A stretch of 64,000 nucleotides of DNA from NCBI GenBank assembly GCA_031553835.1, contig JAVBKX010000055.1:1-64000 (forward strand), read 5' to 3'. The stretch comes from JAVBKX01 sp031553835 (GTDB lineage: Bacteria; Bacteroidota; Bacteroidia; Bacteroidales; Azobacteroidaceae). The stretch's first letter is position 1. Every line of letters starts with the position of its first letter. Of this stretch, positions 45,496 through 55,378 are shown in pieces. The translations under genes were made by a program, and so were the position numbers. The notes under the pieces were generated by a model. It was not told where the DNA came from. It worked only from the letters and a program-made list of their open reading frames with translations, and made no database searches.

Positions 45496-48288
45496 TTAGA
45501 TTGACTCCATAATATCTTTTGCACTCAGTTGTGTTGACGGCTGGAACTGATCGGAATTCATGTAATTAACAATGCTCGCATATAATTGGCGGGCTTCCGG
45601 ATATATTGTTAATTTTTCCAGATCCGACATACAAATCAATAATTTACCTTTTCCGACAGCAAATTCCATAATCAGACCCAATTTGTGATTGCGCTCAATA
45701 TTATCAATTACCTGAACGATTGGTCGGTAATTTTTCGGTAAACGATCAATAATCAATGGTTTACCGGCTTTCACCATAGCAAACCATTGCCAATTCGTAT
45801 GAAAATCCGTTGGAAAATCATTAAAAAGAGGATGTTTAGGATCCATTAATAAGCCCAGAGTTCCGGGCGATACCGGTTTTTTAACCCATTCACAAATAGA
45901 CTTAAACATCCGGTAATTCCAATAATCGGTTTGAAATAGTCCACCTGTCGTTACATCCGGATATTGCTCTACCTGCGGAAACCACAGCATATTTCTTCCA
46001 CTTTCCAATTGTTTAAGGGTTGGCGTATCCATTGTATGTACAACTTCAAATCGATCTGAATTTTTGATTTCTACTTTTTCAGGATAAATCCATAACGGAT
46101 AACTGTTTTGATAAGATGTCCCCGGAATAGATAACTCCAAGGTCACTTTTGTTGCTTTATCTATCGACATCAGACCGGATGTGATTGTGCCTGCTTCTGT
46201 TAATTCTCCCTGATGGCTGTTTAATTCGAATTTTCCGCTGTGCATTATTTTTTCATCTGCTTTCAATGTCCAATTCAAGAATTTTTCTGTAAAAGCAGTT
46301 GCTCCATAATTAGCCAATTTTACTTTTCCTGTAAGACTTTCATTATTGGTCCAGCAAAATTTTTCCGTTTCAAATAATGGCACCACTTCGCAACAGAAAT
46401 GACGCCATTCTTCCGCCGAGATCAAACCTTTGCTATCCATAAAAGCATCTAAGATTCCAACATAAGCAGAACCTTGTCCGGGATAATCCTGTAAGTCAAG
46501 CAATTGAAATCCGGCTAAATCGGATGTTCGTAAATCCATCTCAATATCAGCACGATAGAGAAGTGTAGCCCATTTTCCTGAAGCTAAGAAAAAATCATGC
46601 GCCTGATTTTCCATCCCTGCTTCTTTCAACCGTTGACGGAAAATTTCCAGATTCCAGGGTTGTAATACACCGGTATATTTAGTGATTTGGCTGTAATCGG
46701 GATAAATCTGGAATTGCCCGGTTTCATGACTGATAACAGGCACTTTGGATAATGCAACACCGGATGAAAAATCCATTTGGCTATTGGGATAGGTATGATT
46801 GATATACCCTCCGTCATCGGCGTCGGCGAAAGAAAATGACCCGCGAACATGCGAGGCATAAGGATTTGCATCATCGTGTCGTACACGGCAGGAAGTATAA
46901 TAATCTTCTTCCGGTTGCGGACCTTCAAATCCCAGAAAATTATTTGAACCGCAAGCAAATAAGGGACGACTTTCCTTTTCCTTGAAATACCGGACAAAAT
47001 CGGAAATCATTTCCTGATCGCCTGAAATCTCATTGCCTAATGCAAACATTACAAATGATGCATGATTACTGTATGCCTCGAAGATATTCCGACTTTCTTT
47101 CCGTAAAAAAGTAATTAATTCGTCGTCCCTTGTAGTCAATTGACCCCAAACAGGTAATTCGGGTTGTAAATAGATTCCTTCTATGTCGGCAGCCTCAAAA
47201 CAGGCATTGGGCGGACACCAGGAATGAAACCGGTAGTGATTGATTCCATACGCTTTGGCTACCTGAAAATAATGACGCCAGGTTTCCACATCCATCGCTG
47301 TGTGTCCCGTCAATGGAAATACACAGGCATCATGTTTTCCACGCAAAAAGGTAACCTGGTTATTAATGGTAAAATGCTTTCCCTTAGTGCTAAAATCCCG
47401 CATTCCAAAAGAAACAGATTTGAAATCCGTTCCTTTAGATGTAGTCAAAGAGACTGACAATCTATATAAGGCAGGCGAAAATTCACTCCACAATTGCATA
47501 TCATCACCTAATGACAATTCAAAACTATAGTTTCCGGATGCTAAATCAACCGACTGTTTTTCTATTTGAGTAGTGCGTTTTTCCGCTGTATTCCATGTTT
47601 TTGCCTGAAAAGAAAGGGTCGCTGTTTTCAATTCCGGATCACTATTTTTCCAGATTACTTTTATCGTGGCTGATTGAGTGTCAATGTGAGGATAAACCTG
47701 GATGTCCTGGATATAGCAATTTTCCGAACATTCCAGAAAAAAATCCCCGATAATACCATTCCAATTGGTTTGGGTATCTTTTACATACGCATGTGAACTT
47801 TGCATTACTTTTTCTGGCACCCCATCACTATTATTCACTTCAATTTTCAATGTATGCTGTCCCGGTGTAAGGTAATCGGTAAGATCATACCATTGCGCCG
47901 TGGAAATATCGTTACATTGTCCGGCTTGCTGATTATCGACCCAAACTACTGTCGGTTTTGTCCGTTCCATGCAAAGCCTGATTGGCTTGCCTTTCCAATC
48001 CGATGGAATTTCGATTTGTTTTGTATAAAAAGCTTTTCCCACAAACTGATATGCTTGAGACAAGAAACCTGTTTCATCTCTTTTCTCGTTTTTCAACCCT
48101 TTCTTATTTGTAGAAGTTGTTCCGGGCAAATACAATGAATCGTTTGCCGGAACAATGGAATCAAACGAATAAGCCCAATTTCCGCTCAAATCCATGCGAT
48201 CCCGTTGTTGCTCCTGAATGGTTCCGCGGCAAGCGGAAATCAGAACAATAAAAATTAATAACAAGGCAATTGATAGCTTTTTATACAT
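45496..48288 (-). CDS. GH2 family glycoside hydrolase (lipoprotein)
   Basis: A 930-residue enzyme with lipobox ISAC (Cys20). A sugar-binding jelly roll (about 32-200), an immunoglobulin-like domain (about 205-305) and a TIM barrel (about 306-600) are followed by C-terminal beta-sandwiches. The acid/base Glu420 is in FALGNEI, and the nucleophile Glu522 in VISHETG. GH2 retains beta-galactosidases, beta-mannosidases and beta-glucuronidases; which applies here is not clear. It probably acts after the GH43 and GH110-like enzymes expose terminal beta-linked sugars. It lies 22 bases downstream of the GH110-like gene. Confidence 0.9.
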   Translation of the reverse strand: MYKKLSIALLLIFIVLISACRGTIQEQQRDRMDLSGNWAYSFDSIVPANDSLYLPGTTSTNKKGLKNEKRDETGFLSQAYQFVGKAFYTKQIEIPSDWKGKPIRLCMERTKPTVVWVDNQQAGQCNDISTAQWYDLTDYLTPGQHTLKIEVNNSDGVPEKVMQSSHAYVKDTQTNWNGIIGDFFLECSENCYIQDIQVYPHIDTQSATIKVIWKNSDPELKTATLSFQAKTWNTAEKRTTQIEKQSVDLASGNYSFELSLGDDMQLWSEFSPALYRLSVSLTTSKGTDFKSVSFGMRDFSTKGKHFTINNQVTFLRGKHDACVFPLTGHTAMDVETWRHYFQVAKAYGINHYRFHSWCPPNACFEAADIEGIYLQPELPVWGQLTTRDDELITFLRKESRNIFEAYSNHASFVMFALGNEISGDQEMISDFVRYFKEKESRPLFACGSNNFLGFEGPQPEEDYYTSCRVRHDDANPYASHVRGSFSFADADDGGYINHTYPNSQMDFSSGVALSKVPVISHETGQFQIYPDYSQITKYTGVLQPWNLEIFRQRLKEAGMENQAHDFFLASGKWATLLYRADIEMDLRTSDLAGFQLLDLQDYPGQGSAYVGILDAFMDSKGLISAEEWRHFCCEVVPLFETEKFCWTNNESLTGKVKLANYGATAFTEKFLNWTLKADEKIMHSGKFELNSHQGELTEAGTITSGLMSIDKATKVTLELSIPGTSYQNSYPLWIYPEKVEIKNSDRFEVVHTMDTPTLKQLESGRNMLWFPQVEQYPDVTTGGLFQTDYWNYRMFKSICEWVKKPVSPGTLGLLMDPKHPLFNDFPTDFHTNWQWFAMVKAGKPLIIDRLPKNYRPIVQVIDNIERNHKLGLIMEFAVGKGKLLICMSDLEKLTIYPEARQLYASIVNYMNSDQFQPSTQLSAKDIMESI

Positions 48289-48310
48289 AATACTTAAAGT
48301 TTAAAATGAA

Positions 48311-50050
48311 CTAATCCTGCTCAATATTGATATTGTCGCAGTTTTCAATTTTAAAGTATGAAGTATTGGTACGGGTAGCTGGATAGTCATGGGTACGTTC
48401 CACTTTATTGTTTTTCCAAACCAAGTCTTTCATACCGTAAGCATGCAAAAGTAATACATCATCAAAGATTTTAAATAGATTATCGTATATTTTAATGTTT
48501 TGGTTGTAACGGCTTTGTTCCCTGTTTTCAAGGATGCCTGCCTGTACATCAATAACAGCTTCTCCCCAAACGCCAAACAAACAATTCTCAAAAATATTAT
48601 TGCGAATGGTACAATCTTTCACTCCACCTTGTTCAAACCAATAGCTCGCATCTCCTTCAAAAAGAATAGCTGCACCCGGCGAATGGAAAATATTCCTTTC
48701 TACTACGGTTTTGCCCCGGCAATTCAGTAACATTCCCCGGGCGCGGTTTTTACCAATATAATTATCATGAATATGAATTTCTGCAAATTCAGCATTTTCA
48801 CCGATCGCATCTCCCTCCGATATACCTTCCGGTAATTTTTCTGAAAATTTAATGTAGGTCAACTCTTTGTTAATTCGTTTATATTCAACGATTTTCGCTG
48901 TTCCTTTGGTGATTAGACTTTTTCCTTGGACAAATTCAACCGGAGTTCCTTTTTTTAGAAAATCGAATCCCAATTGCTGTCCATGTTTCAATTTGACCAT
49001 GGCTTCGTAAGGATTTATTATTTTGCTGATTTGTACATAAATACCATGAATGTTGGTCGCATCGTCTTTCTGATTGCGAAACTCACAATGACTGAGTTCT
49101 ATTTTTCCCGTACAATTGGTGAAGTGGGTGGCATCGGCAGTAGCGCTTACCATTCTTCCTTCAGATGGAATTACGTTGCACGATTCAACGGTGATATTAT
49201 GAGTACGTTGTCCTACAATCCCCATTCCGCCACAATGATGAATCGTTATATTATCAAACCGTATATCTTTGGAATCTGACAATACAAAACCGGGATAATT
49301 CCTATTTGCAGCGCCAAAAACAAGTGTATTGCCAACCGTTCCCTGTAATCCTTTCAGAAAAATTCGAACTTTGTTGTCTTCAAGACTTTCAGCTACCAAA
49401 GGCATATTGTTTAAATAGTAATCCTTAGCCATATATGCTGTTTCCCGTTTTTGGGTGTCAAACTCCAAAAGTGAACCATAAGGATATGTAATTTCTCTAC
49501 TTACAGTAGTTTGCCTTTCATCTTTTTGATTTCGATTTGTGAAAAGCAATAAATTGTTATGGATACGAAAAGGAAAAGAAGGTGAAATTTCAATATCAAC
49601 GCCATCGGGATGATTGCCTACAATAACCCCTTCGCTGTGAAACGGCCTGTCAACATCAATAGAAAAATTCTTGAAAACAATCTGAGTGGAATGGTCAATA
49701 ACAAACGGATTCACAAAACCATGAAAAATAAATTTCGATCCGTTTCCGTTGATAGTCAATTGATCGAAGCCTTCTATCAGAAAAATAACTCGTTTTAATC
49801 CTTCATCATTATTACTGATAAAACAATATTTATCCGTACCTTGCTCCGGGTAAAAATGATAAATTCCTTTATTGAAACTAAGTTCACCGCCTCCATCGTT
49901 TTTACAATGTTCTAAAGCTGCGATTATTCCCGGGGTTGCATCCATGTTTTCTCCGACTCCAAAATCATGGACAGAAATGTTTTCTTGGGCATCAATCGCC
50001 ATTACCGCAGTTATACAGGACAATGATAGAAAAAATTTTATATATTCCAT
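48311..50050 (-). CDS. GH110-family alpha-galactosidase-like beta-helix enzyme
   Basis: A 579-residue secreted enzyme; the start at 50050 (MEYIKFFLSL) gives a proper signal peptide, whereas the longer frame would begin with a non-ATG codon. The right-handed beta-helix has the GH110-like signature TADATHF (Asp307) and QKDDATNIHGIY (Asp329, Asp330). GH110 enzymes remove terminal alpha-1,3-galactose with inversion. Length (about 600) fits. It lacks a T9SS domain and a lipobox, so it is probably periplasmic. It leads the four-gene enzyme operon and diverges from susC. Confidence 0.82.
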   Translation of the reverse strand: MEYIKFFLSLSCITAVMAIDAQENISVHDFGVGENMDATPGIIAALEHCKNDGGGELSFNKGIYHFYPEQGTDKYCFISNNDEGLKRVIFLIEGFDQLTINGNGSKFIFHGFVNPFVIDHSTQIVFKNFSIDVDRPFHSEGVIVGNHPDGVDIEISPSFPFRIHNNLLLFTNRNQKDERQTTVSREITYPYGSLLEFDTQKRETAYMAKDYYLNNMPLVAESLEDNKVRIFLKGLQGTVGNTLVFGAANRNYPGFVLSDSKDIRFDNITIHHCGGMGIVGQRTHNITVESCNVIPSEGRMVSATADATHFTNCTGKIELSHCEFRNQKDDATNIHGIYVQISKIINPYEAMVKLKHGQQLGFDFLKKGTPVEFVQGKSLITKGTAKIVEYKRINKELTYIKFSEKLPEGISEGDAIGENAEFAEIHIHDNYIGKNRARGMLLNCRGKTVVERNIFHSPGAAILFEGDASYWFEQGGVKDCTIRNNIFENCLFGVWGEAVIDVQAGILENREQSRYNQNIKIYDNLFKIFDDVLLLHAYGMKDLVWKNNKVERTHDYPATRTNTSYFKIENCDNINIEQD

Positions 50051-50107
50051 TTTTTCAATAAGATTTGTTAAGACATACTCAATTGACCAGATCACAAATA
50101 TTTTTTA

Positions 50108-50115
50108 CAAAAATA
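50108..50115 (-). promoter_or_regulatory. -7 box of the GH110-GH2-GH43-GH43 operon
   Basis: Minus-strand TATTTTTG matches TAnnTTTG, 57 bases before the ATG at 50050. No good -33 TTTG is seen, as expected for an activator-dependent promoter; a GTTACATT box lies 29 bases upstream. Confidence 0.6.
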
Positions 50116-50144
50116 ATTTGACTCTGTCATTGAGTTGCCAACAG

Positions 50145-50173
50145 AATGTAACGCTTTACTGATCAAATGTAAC
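50145..50173 (-). promoter_or_regulatory. Candidate HTCS operator for the enzyme operon
   Basis: Two identical GTTACATT octamers on the minus strand (50166-50173 distal, 50145-50152 proximal), start-to-start distance exactly 21 bp. The proximal copy lies 29 bases upstream of the -7 box at 50108-50115. Two turns of helix between direct repeats suits an AraC-type dimer. Confidence 0.6.
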
Positions 50174-50198
50174 TTTTTAAGTACAGGTATTATAAAAA

Positions 50199-50227
50199 TT
50201 TACATAACGTTTGATTCTTGTTACATT
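50199..50227 (+). promoter_or_regulatory. Candidate HTCS operator for the susC operon
   Basis: TTTACATA (50199-50206; 6 of 8 matching) and GTTACATT (50220-50227) on the plus strand, 21 bp apart, with the proximal copy 28 bases upstream of the -7 box at 50256. The arrangement mirrors that of the divergent enzyme operon. Confidence 0.58.
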
Positions 50228-50255
50228 ACAAACTGTCGAAAGTTGCATTTTCACA

Positions 50256-50263
50256 TAAATTTG
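50256..50263 (+). promoter_or_regulatory. -7 box of the susC operon
   Basis: TAAATTTG matches TAnnTTTG perfectly. The expected transcript start near 50270 leaves a leader of about 180 bases before the ATG at 50449. A -33 TTTG at the usual distance is absent. Confidence 0.6.
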
Positions 50264-50370
50264 TCAATAGTTAAGCTGATCTGTGTTATTCGTAGGCTCA
50301 ATGCTATTGAATTCTGAATAAAATTGTAATATCATGAAAATTCAATCTGAACGATTTTCTCCTTCATAGG

Positions 50371-50410
50371 AAAAAAACTCTTATTACGGGAATAAGAATT
50401 CTCTTTTTTT
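50371..50410 (+). terminator. Possible leader terminator/attenuator before susC
   Basis: TCTTATT (50379-50385) and AATAAGA (50391-50397) form a 7-bp stem with loop ACGGG. A run of seven A (50371-50377) before and seven T (50404-50410) after can extend the pairing. The stem has a single G-C pair and is weak, so termination may be partial or the match fortuitous. Confidence 0.35.
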
Positions 50411-50448
50411 ACGATCAATCTATTATTATTTAAATTCTCAAACCGATT

Positions 50449-53400
50449 ATGCAAAAAACAATCACTATTCATTTGCTAAAAGTATGTAATGAAGTGCGGA
50501 GCTGTTTAGCATTCATCTGCATGACGATCGTTTTTCTTACGATCAGCCCTCATTTGTTTGCACAACAAAATAATGCTCCGAATTCTTCTCAAAAAAATGT
50601 AACCGGTCGTGTTGTGGACAGTTCCGGCGAAGCACTTGTGGGAGTCTCTGTTACTGTCAACAATACTAATATTGGCACCATAACAGACATCAACGGTCAA
50701 TTTTCTTTAAATATTCCGGGTAATCTCACTACTTTGACTTTTTCGTATTTAGGGTATCAAACACAAGATGTGTCTTTTGCTCAAAGCAATAATATTCAAG
50801 TCATTCTATTGGAAGATAATGTGAGTTTGGAAGAGATTGTTGTTGTAGGATATGGAGTACAGAAAAAAGCAACAGTAACCGGTGCAATATCTTCTGTTCC
50901 GACGGCCGAATTGTTACAATCTCCACAAGCGAATGTAAGCAACGCTTTAGTAGGACGTCTATCAGGACTTACGGCAGTACAAAAGAGTGGAGAACCAGGA
51001 AAAGACCAGGCAACACTCCGAATCCGGGGGATCGGATCATTTGCTGACGGTGGAGCCGTAGATTTACAAGCGCCATTAATTATGGTCGATGGCATTGAAA
51101 CACCTAATTATAATGCGATCGATCCCAACGAAATCGAAAATGTTACGATACTGAAAGATGCTTCTTCTACTGCAGTATATGGGGTGCGTGGCGCTAATGG
51201 AGTGATTCTGATTACTACGAAACGGGGCACCTTATCCAAACCTAAAATAAGCGCTTCGGCCAATTATGCGATGCAAAATTTTACCAACCTGCGTAAACCG
51301 ATGAACAGTTACGATTGGGCGCGGTCATTTAATGAAGCCATTTTTTACGATGGATATATTACAGGAAATTATACACCAAAATTTACGGATGAAGAATTGC
51401 AAAAATTTCAAGATCATTCAGATCCAGTCTTCTATCCGGATACCGACTGGACAAAATTAATCTTCAAAGACTATACACATCAAGCGCAATTTAATGTGAA
51501 TATCGCAGGAGGAAATGAAAAAGTGAAATACTTCACATCATTGGGTTATTTTACTCAGGATGGTATGTATAATAATACCGATTTATTGGAAGGTTATAAT
51601 ACGCAGGTTAATTATAACCGGTATAATATCCGGACTAATTTCGACTTTCAGGTGACAAAAGCATTGAGTGTCGTTCTAAATTTATCGGACCAGATCGAAA
51701 ACAGGAAAGCGCCCCATGACGATACGGAATATGTCCTGGCTAATACATTTGCACATCCGCCGACCTCTGGTCCGGGCATCGTTGACGGGAAAATTATCAA
51801 TAACCTGCCCGGCCGTTACACATTTGTGCCAAATCCGATTTATGGACTGGTAGTCGGACATGGAAATGTACAGGAATATCGAAATCAACTCAACGGATCA
51901 GCCCGGGTGAATTTAAAATTAGACCTTATTACCAAAGGACTTTCCACTCATGCTACTATTTCTTATCAATCATACAATATGCATACAATACGATATGTAA
52001 AAAATTCAGTTACATATGATGCCCGCGAAACTCCTGAAGGCGCGGTATTTATACCCAGAGGATCTGACGGGGCATTTCAGGTAAATGACTGGTTTGGCAA
52101 AAATCGGAAAGTTTATCTTGAAGGTGGATTTGATTATGCCCGCACCTTCGGAAACCACGATGTCACCGGATTATTCCTTTACAATCAGAGTAAATTTTTT
52201 GATCCGGGACTGGCATATTTAATTCCCAACGGATATCAGGGACTTGTTGGTCGTGTTACTTATGCATTCAAAAGCCGGTATTTAGCTGAAGTTAATATGG
52301 GCTGGAATGGTACTGAAAATTTTGCCCAGGGCAGTCGTTTTGGTTTTTTTCCGGCTTATTCTTTAGGTTGGATTGCATCCGAAGAAAGTTTTTTTCCTAA
52401 AACCGATGTGATTACTTTTCTCAAAATCCGGGGCTCTTACGGACAGGTAGGTAATGATAAAATCGGTGGAAATCGATTCCTGTACATCCCTACACCTTAT
52501 TTATACGGCAGTAGCGGCGATGCAATGGAAGGCACTCAATACAACTTCGGTACAGTGGGTACCAACTATACACATTATATCGCTTCGTCAGAAGGAATAA
52601 TAGGAAACCCCGATCTTACCTGGGAACGATCAACTAAAATGAATATTGGAGCAGACATTAATTTCTGGAGTGATAAAATCAGACTGACATTTGATTTTTT
52701 CAAAGAAAATCGCGATAATATTCTTACAAAAAAGACTTCTACTCCAATCATTGTGGGAGCCAATATGCCTGCTTATAATATGGGAAAGATGAAAAACGGA
52801 GGATTTGACGGCGAAATTAATTTCAGGGATAAAATACAAAATTTCAACTACTGGTTGAAAGGTGTATATACTTATGCCCATAATGAAATCGAATTTATGG
52901 ATGAAGTCAATCCTTCTTATCCATATATGAGACGAACCGGTCAACGGTACAATCAATATTTCGGATTTATTGCCGAAGGATTTTATAATACATGGGAAGA
53001 AGTGAATGATCCGAACAGGCCGGTATCTTCATTCCAAAATAATAGAATCCAGCCGGGAGATGTAAAATATAAAGATGTGAATGGCGATGGTGTGATCGAT
53101 TCTTTTGACATGGTGCCAATCGGCTATTCCGATTTTCCGGAAGTAACTTATGGATTTTCACTGGGAGGAGAATGGAAAGGATTTGATTTTTCGGTTTTAT
53201 TCCAAGGCTCAAGTAATGTTTCCTTCAGGGCATCCAAGAAAAGTAACAGAGGATTCCAGGAAGACGGATCTGCCATTGACTATCTGAAAGATTATAGTTG
53301 GACACCCGAACGGTATGCTAATGGAGAGGAAATCCGGTTCCCGCATCTTTCGGCCAGTGCATCCCAAATACATAATTACCAGGCTTCCACGCTTTGGATC

Positions 53401-53637
53401 AGGGATGCCAGCTATATCCGGTTGAAAAATGCGGAAATCGGATATTCTTTTACAGGAAAACTAATTAAAAAATTAGGATTGGCAAAAGCACGTATTTATG
53501 CCAACGGAAACAATCTGATCACCTGGGATAATTTATTTCCCGGAGAAGATCCGGAAATTCCTACCTATAATGATGGGAATTATGAACCATATCCTATTGT
53601 CAGAACAATCAATTTTGGTCTCAATCTTAATTTCTAA
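50449..53637 (+). CDS. SusC/RagA-type TonB-linked outer-membrane protein
   Basis: A 1,062-residue glycan importer. A signal peptide (about 1-38, ending LFAQQ) is followed by a CarboxypepD_reg-like domain (about 50-125, VTGRVVDSSGEALVGVSV), a TonB box and plug (VVVGYGVQKKATVTGAISS and LIMVDGIETPNYNAIDPNEI, about 128-270) and a 22-strand barrel ending INFGLNLNF. It forms a lidded complex with the SusD encoded 11 bases downstream and is powered by TonB-ExbBD. It heads the plus-strand PUL operon and has a long leader. Confidence 0.95.
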   Translation: MQKTITIHLLKVCNEVRSCLAFICMTIVFLTISPHLFAQQNNAPNSSQKNVTGRVVDSSGEALVGVSVTVNNTNIGTITDINGQFSLNIPGNLTTLTFSYLGYQTQDVSFAQSNNIQVILLEDNVSLEEIVVVGYGVQKKATVTGAISSVPTAELLQSPQANVSNALVGRLSGLTAVQKSGEPGKDQATLRIRGIGSFADGGAVDLQAPLIMVDGIETPNYNAIDPNEIENVTILKDASSTAVYGVRGANGVILITTKRGTLSKPKISASANYAMQNFTNLRKPMNSYDWARSFNEAIFYDGYITGNYTPKFTDEELQKFQDHSDPVFYPDTDWTKLIFKDYTHQAQFNVNIAGGNEKVKYFTSLGYFTQDGMYNNTDLLEGYNTQVNYNRYNIRTNFDFQVTKALSVVLNLSDQIENRKAPHDDTEYVLANTFAHPPTSGPGIVDGKIINNLPGRYTFVPNPIYGLVVGHGNVQEYRNQLNGSARVNLKLDLITKGLSTHATISYQSYNMHTIRYVKNSVTYDARETPEGAVFIPRGSDGAFQVNDWFGKNRKVYLEGGFDYARTFGNHDVTGLFLYNQSKFFDPGLAYLIPNGYQGLVGRVTYAFKSRYLAEVNMGWNGTENFAQGSRFGFFPAYSLGWIASEESFFPKTDVITFLKIRGSYGQVGNDKIGGNRFLYIPTPYLYGSSGDAMEGTQYNFGTVGTNYTHYIASSEGIIGNPDLTWERSTKMNIGADINFWSDKIRLTFDFFKENRDNILTKKTSTPIIVGANMPAYNMGKMKNGGFDGEINFRDKIQNFNYWLKGVYTYAHNEIEFMDEVNPSYPYMRRTGQRYNQYFGFIAEGFYNTWEEVNDPNRPVSSFQNNRIQPGDVKYKDVNGDGVIDSFDMVPIGYSDFPEVTYGFSLGGEWKGFDFSVLFQGSSNVSFRASKKSNRGFQEDGSAIDYLKDYSWTPERYANGEEIRFPHLSASASQIHNYQASTLWIRDASYIRLKNAEIGYSFTGKLIKKLGLAKARIYANGNNLITWDNLFPGEDPEIPTYNDGNYEPYPIVRTINFGLNLNF

Positions 53638-53648
53638 AAACAAAAGCA

Positions 53649-55349
53649 ATGAAAAAATTGATATATATAGTATGCAGCATAATGTTTTTACCCGGATTAT
53701 TTACATCCTGTGAAGATATAACCGATTTTCTGGAAAAGCCGCCCGGCGTGGATGTGACGGAAGATACCATTTTTTCTTCGAAAAATCAGGTGGAAACATT
53801 CGTAGCCGGTGCGTATTACTGGAATGTAATGTGCGATATCCCGCATTGGGACGACCGGGACCAAAGTGACTGTTCGACAGCTCCTGCCACCGACGAATGC
53901 GAAATGTTTCCCTCCTGGTTTTGGATACAAGGGGCATGGAACACGGCCGGTATGCGACCCGGAGATACCGGTGACCGGCGGTTTGGCGCACATTGGAATG
54001 GATTGCGTCGTGCCAATATTCTGATAGAAAGAATAGATGATGCTCCCTTTAATGATCCGGCTTATAAACAGCAGGTGCGGGGAGAAGCAAAATGTATGCG
54101 TGCCTACACGACGTTTGAACTTTTCCGTAAATATGGTGGCGTGCCTCTGTTGAAAAAAAGACTCAATCCTTCCGACGATTTGATGATACCCAGAAGTACA
54201 GTAAAAGAGGTAGTCGATTTTATTGTACAGGATTGCAATGATGCAATAGCCGATTTACCTTCCACTTATCCATCCGAACTAAGGGGAAGGATCACCAAAA
54301 CAGCTGCTTCTGCTTTGAAAGCCAGAACATTACTGTATGCCGCCAGTGAAACATTCAATGCCGATAAACCCTATTTAAGTTTGGGCGAACATAACGATCT
54401 TATTGTTTATGGCAATTATGATCGTGAACGTTGGAAATTGGCTGCTGATGCTGCTTCTGCTGCGATTGAAGAAGCTAAGAAAGGAGGATTCCGTTTGATT
54501 GATGAATATGGAGCCGATAAAAACTATCAATATGTATGGGAAACGCCGGATAATGCTGAAATTATTCTTGCCGAGAAATCAAAAGGAATAAGGCATGATG
54601 GGCATTTCCCCTGGGGATACTTCTTTCCGATACAAGGATATTGGATGACTCATAATTTCGCCAAATTGTATGAAACCAAACAAGGTACGCCACAACCCTG
54701 GAATGATGAAGGAGGGGATGATCTGATGGAAATATACGAAAATATGGATCCTCGTTTCAAGCAAACTGTCGTTTATCAAGGTGGGTTTTTTAATAATGAT
54801 TATCCTAAATTAGATTTATCCACAACAGGGCAGGACCGGCCAAAAGGAGGTGGTTGTGAAGGCGCCATTGTACATAAACCGCTGCCGTATATTGTACAGT
54901 CAACAGGATATGTGGGAGCTGTACCCAATGGTATCATATTCAGAATGGCCGAATTATACCTGAATTATGCAGAAGCCTTAAATGAATATGCTTCCACGCC
55001 TCCCGATGCAGCTTACGACGCTGTCGATTTAATCAGGCTTCGTTCCGGCATGCCAAAGTTACCACGAGGTTTAACGCAAGACCAGTTCCGCGAAAAAGTA
55101 AGGCATGAAAGAGCTATAGAATTAGCTTTTGAAGGACATCGCCTTTTCGACATCCGGCGCTGGGAAATTGCTGATGAAGGAATTATGAAAGGAGCCATGT
55201 ATGGAATTCATATCTATAAAGCCGGTGAAAGTTGCAGTTACAAACCGTATGTGTTTGAAACTCGGTCTTTCAAACAAGCCATGTACCGGCATCCGTTCCC
55301 ACAAAGCGAGGTGGATAAAGGGTATTTGATTCAAAATCCCGGTTATTAA
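53649..55349 (+). CDS. SusD/RagB family lipoprotein
   Basis: A 566-residue surface glycan-binding lid protein with lipobox LFTSC (Cys21) followed by acidic EDITD. N-terminal TPR-like helices form the SusD scaffold (AYTTFELFRKYGGVPL) and the C-terminal RagB region has RMAELYLNYAEALNEY and FEGHRLFDIRRWEIA, hallmarks of the family. It pairs with the SusC encoded upstream. Confidence 0.94.
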   Translation: MKKLIYIVCSIMFLPGLFTSCEDITDFLEKPPGVDVTEDTIFSSKNQVETFVAGAYYWNVMCDIPHWDDRDQSDCSTAPATDECEMFPSWFWIQGAWNTAGMRPGDTGDRRFGAHWNGLRRANILIERIDDAPFNDPAYKQQVRGEAKCMRAYTTFELFRKYGGVPLLKKRLNPSDDLMIPRSTVKEVVDFIVQDCNDAIADLPSTYPSELRGRITKTAASALKARTLLYAASETFNADKPYLSLGEHNDLIVYGNYDRERWKLAADAASAAIEEAKKGGFRLIDEYGADKNYQYVWETPDNAEIILAEKSKGIRHDGHFPWGYFFPIQGYWMTHNFAKLYETKQGTPQPWNDEGGDDLMEIYENMDPRFKQTVVYQGGFFNNDYPKLDLSTTGQDRPKGGGCEGAIVHKPLPYIVQSTGYVGAVPNGIIFRMAELYLNYAEALNEYASTPPDAAYDAVDLIRLRSGMPKLPRGLTQDQFREKVRHERAIELAFEGHRLFDIRRWEIADEGIMKGAMYGIHIYKAGESCSYKPYVFETRSFKQAMYRHPFPQSEVDKGYLIQNPGY

Positions 55350-55378
55350 TTTAATACAAACTGAAAATACTGAATATT

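Larger units (their letters stand above)
50051..50448. promoter_or_regulatory. Divergent PUL control region (398 bp, no gene)
   Basis: No gene is present. The region holds two divergent promoters (-7 boxes at 50108-50115 and 50256-50263), two pairs of 21-base-spaced GTTACAT repeats, a long susC leader of about 180 bases, and a weak terminator-like hairpin at 50371-50410. It is the only control point between the enzyme operon and the transport operon. Confidence 0.7.

Noticed and set aside
50264..50448. Riboswitch in the susC leader
   Set aside because: No conserved aptamer core was recognised; only a weak A/T-flanked hairpin is visible.
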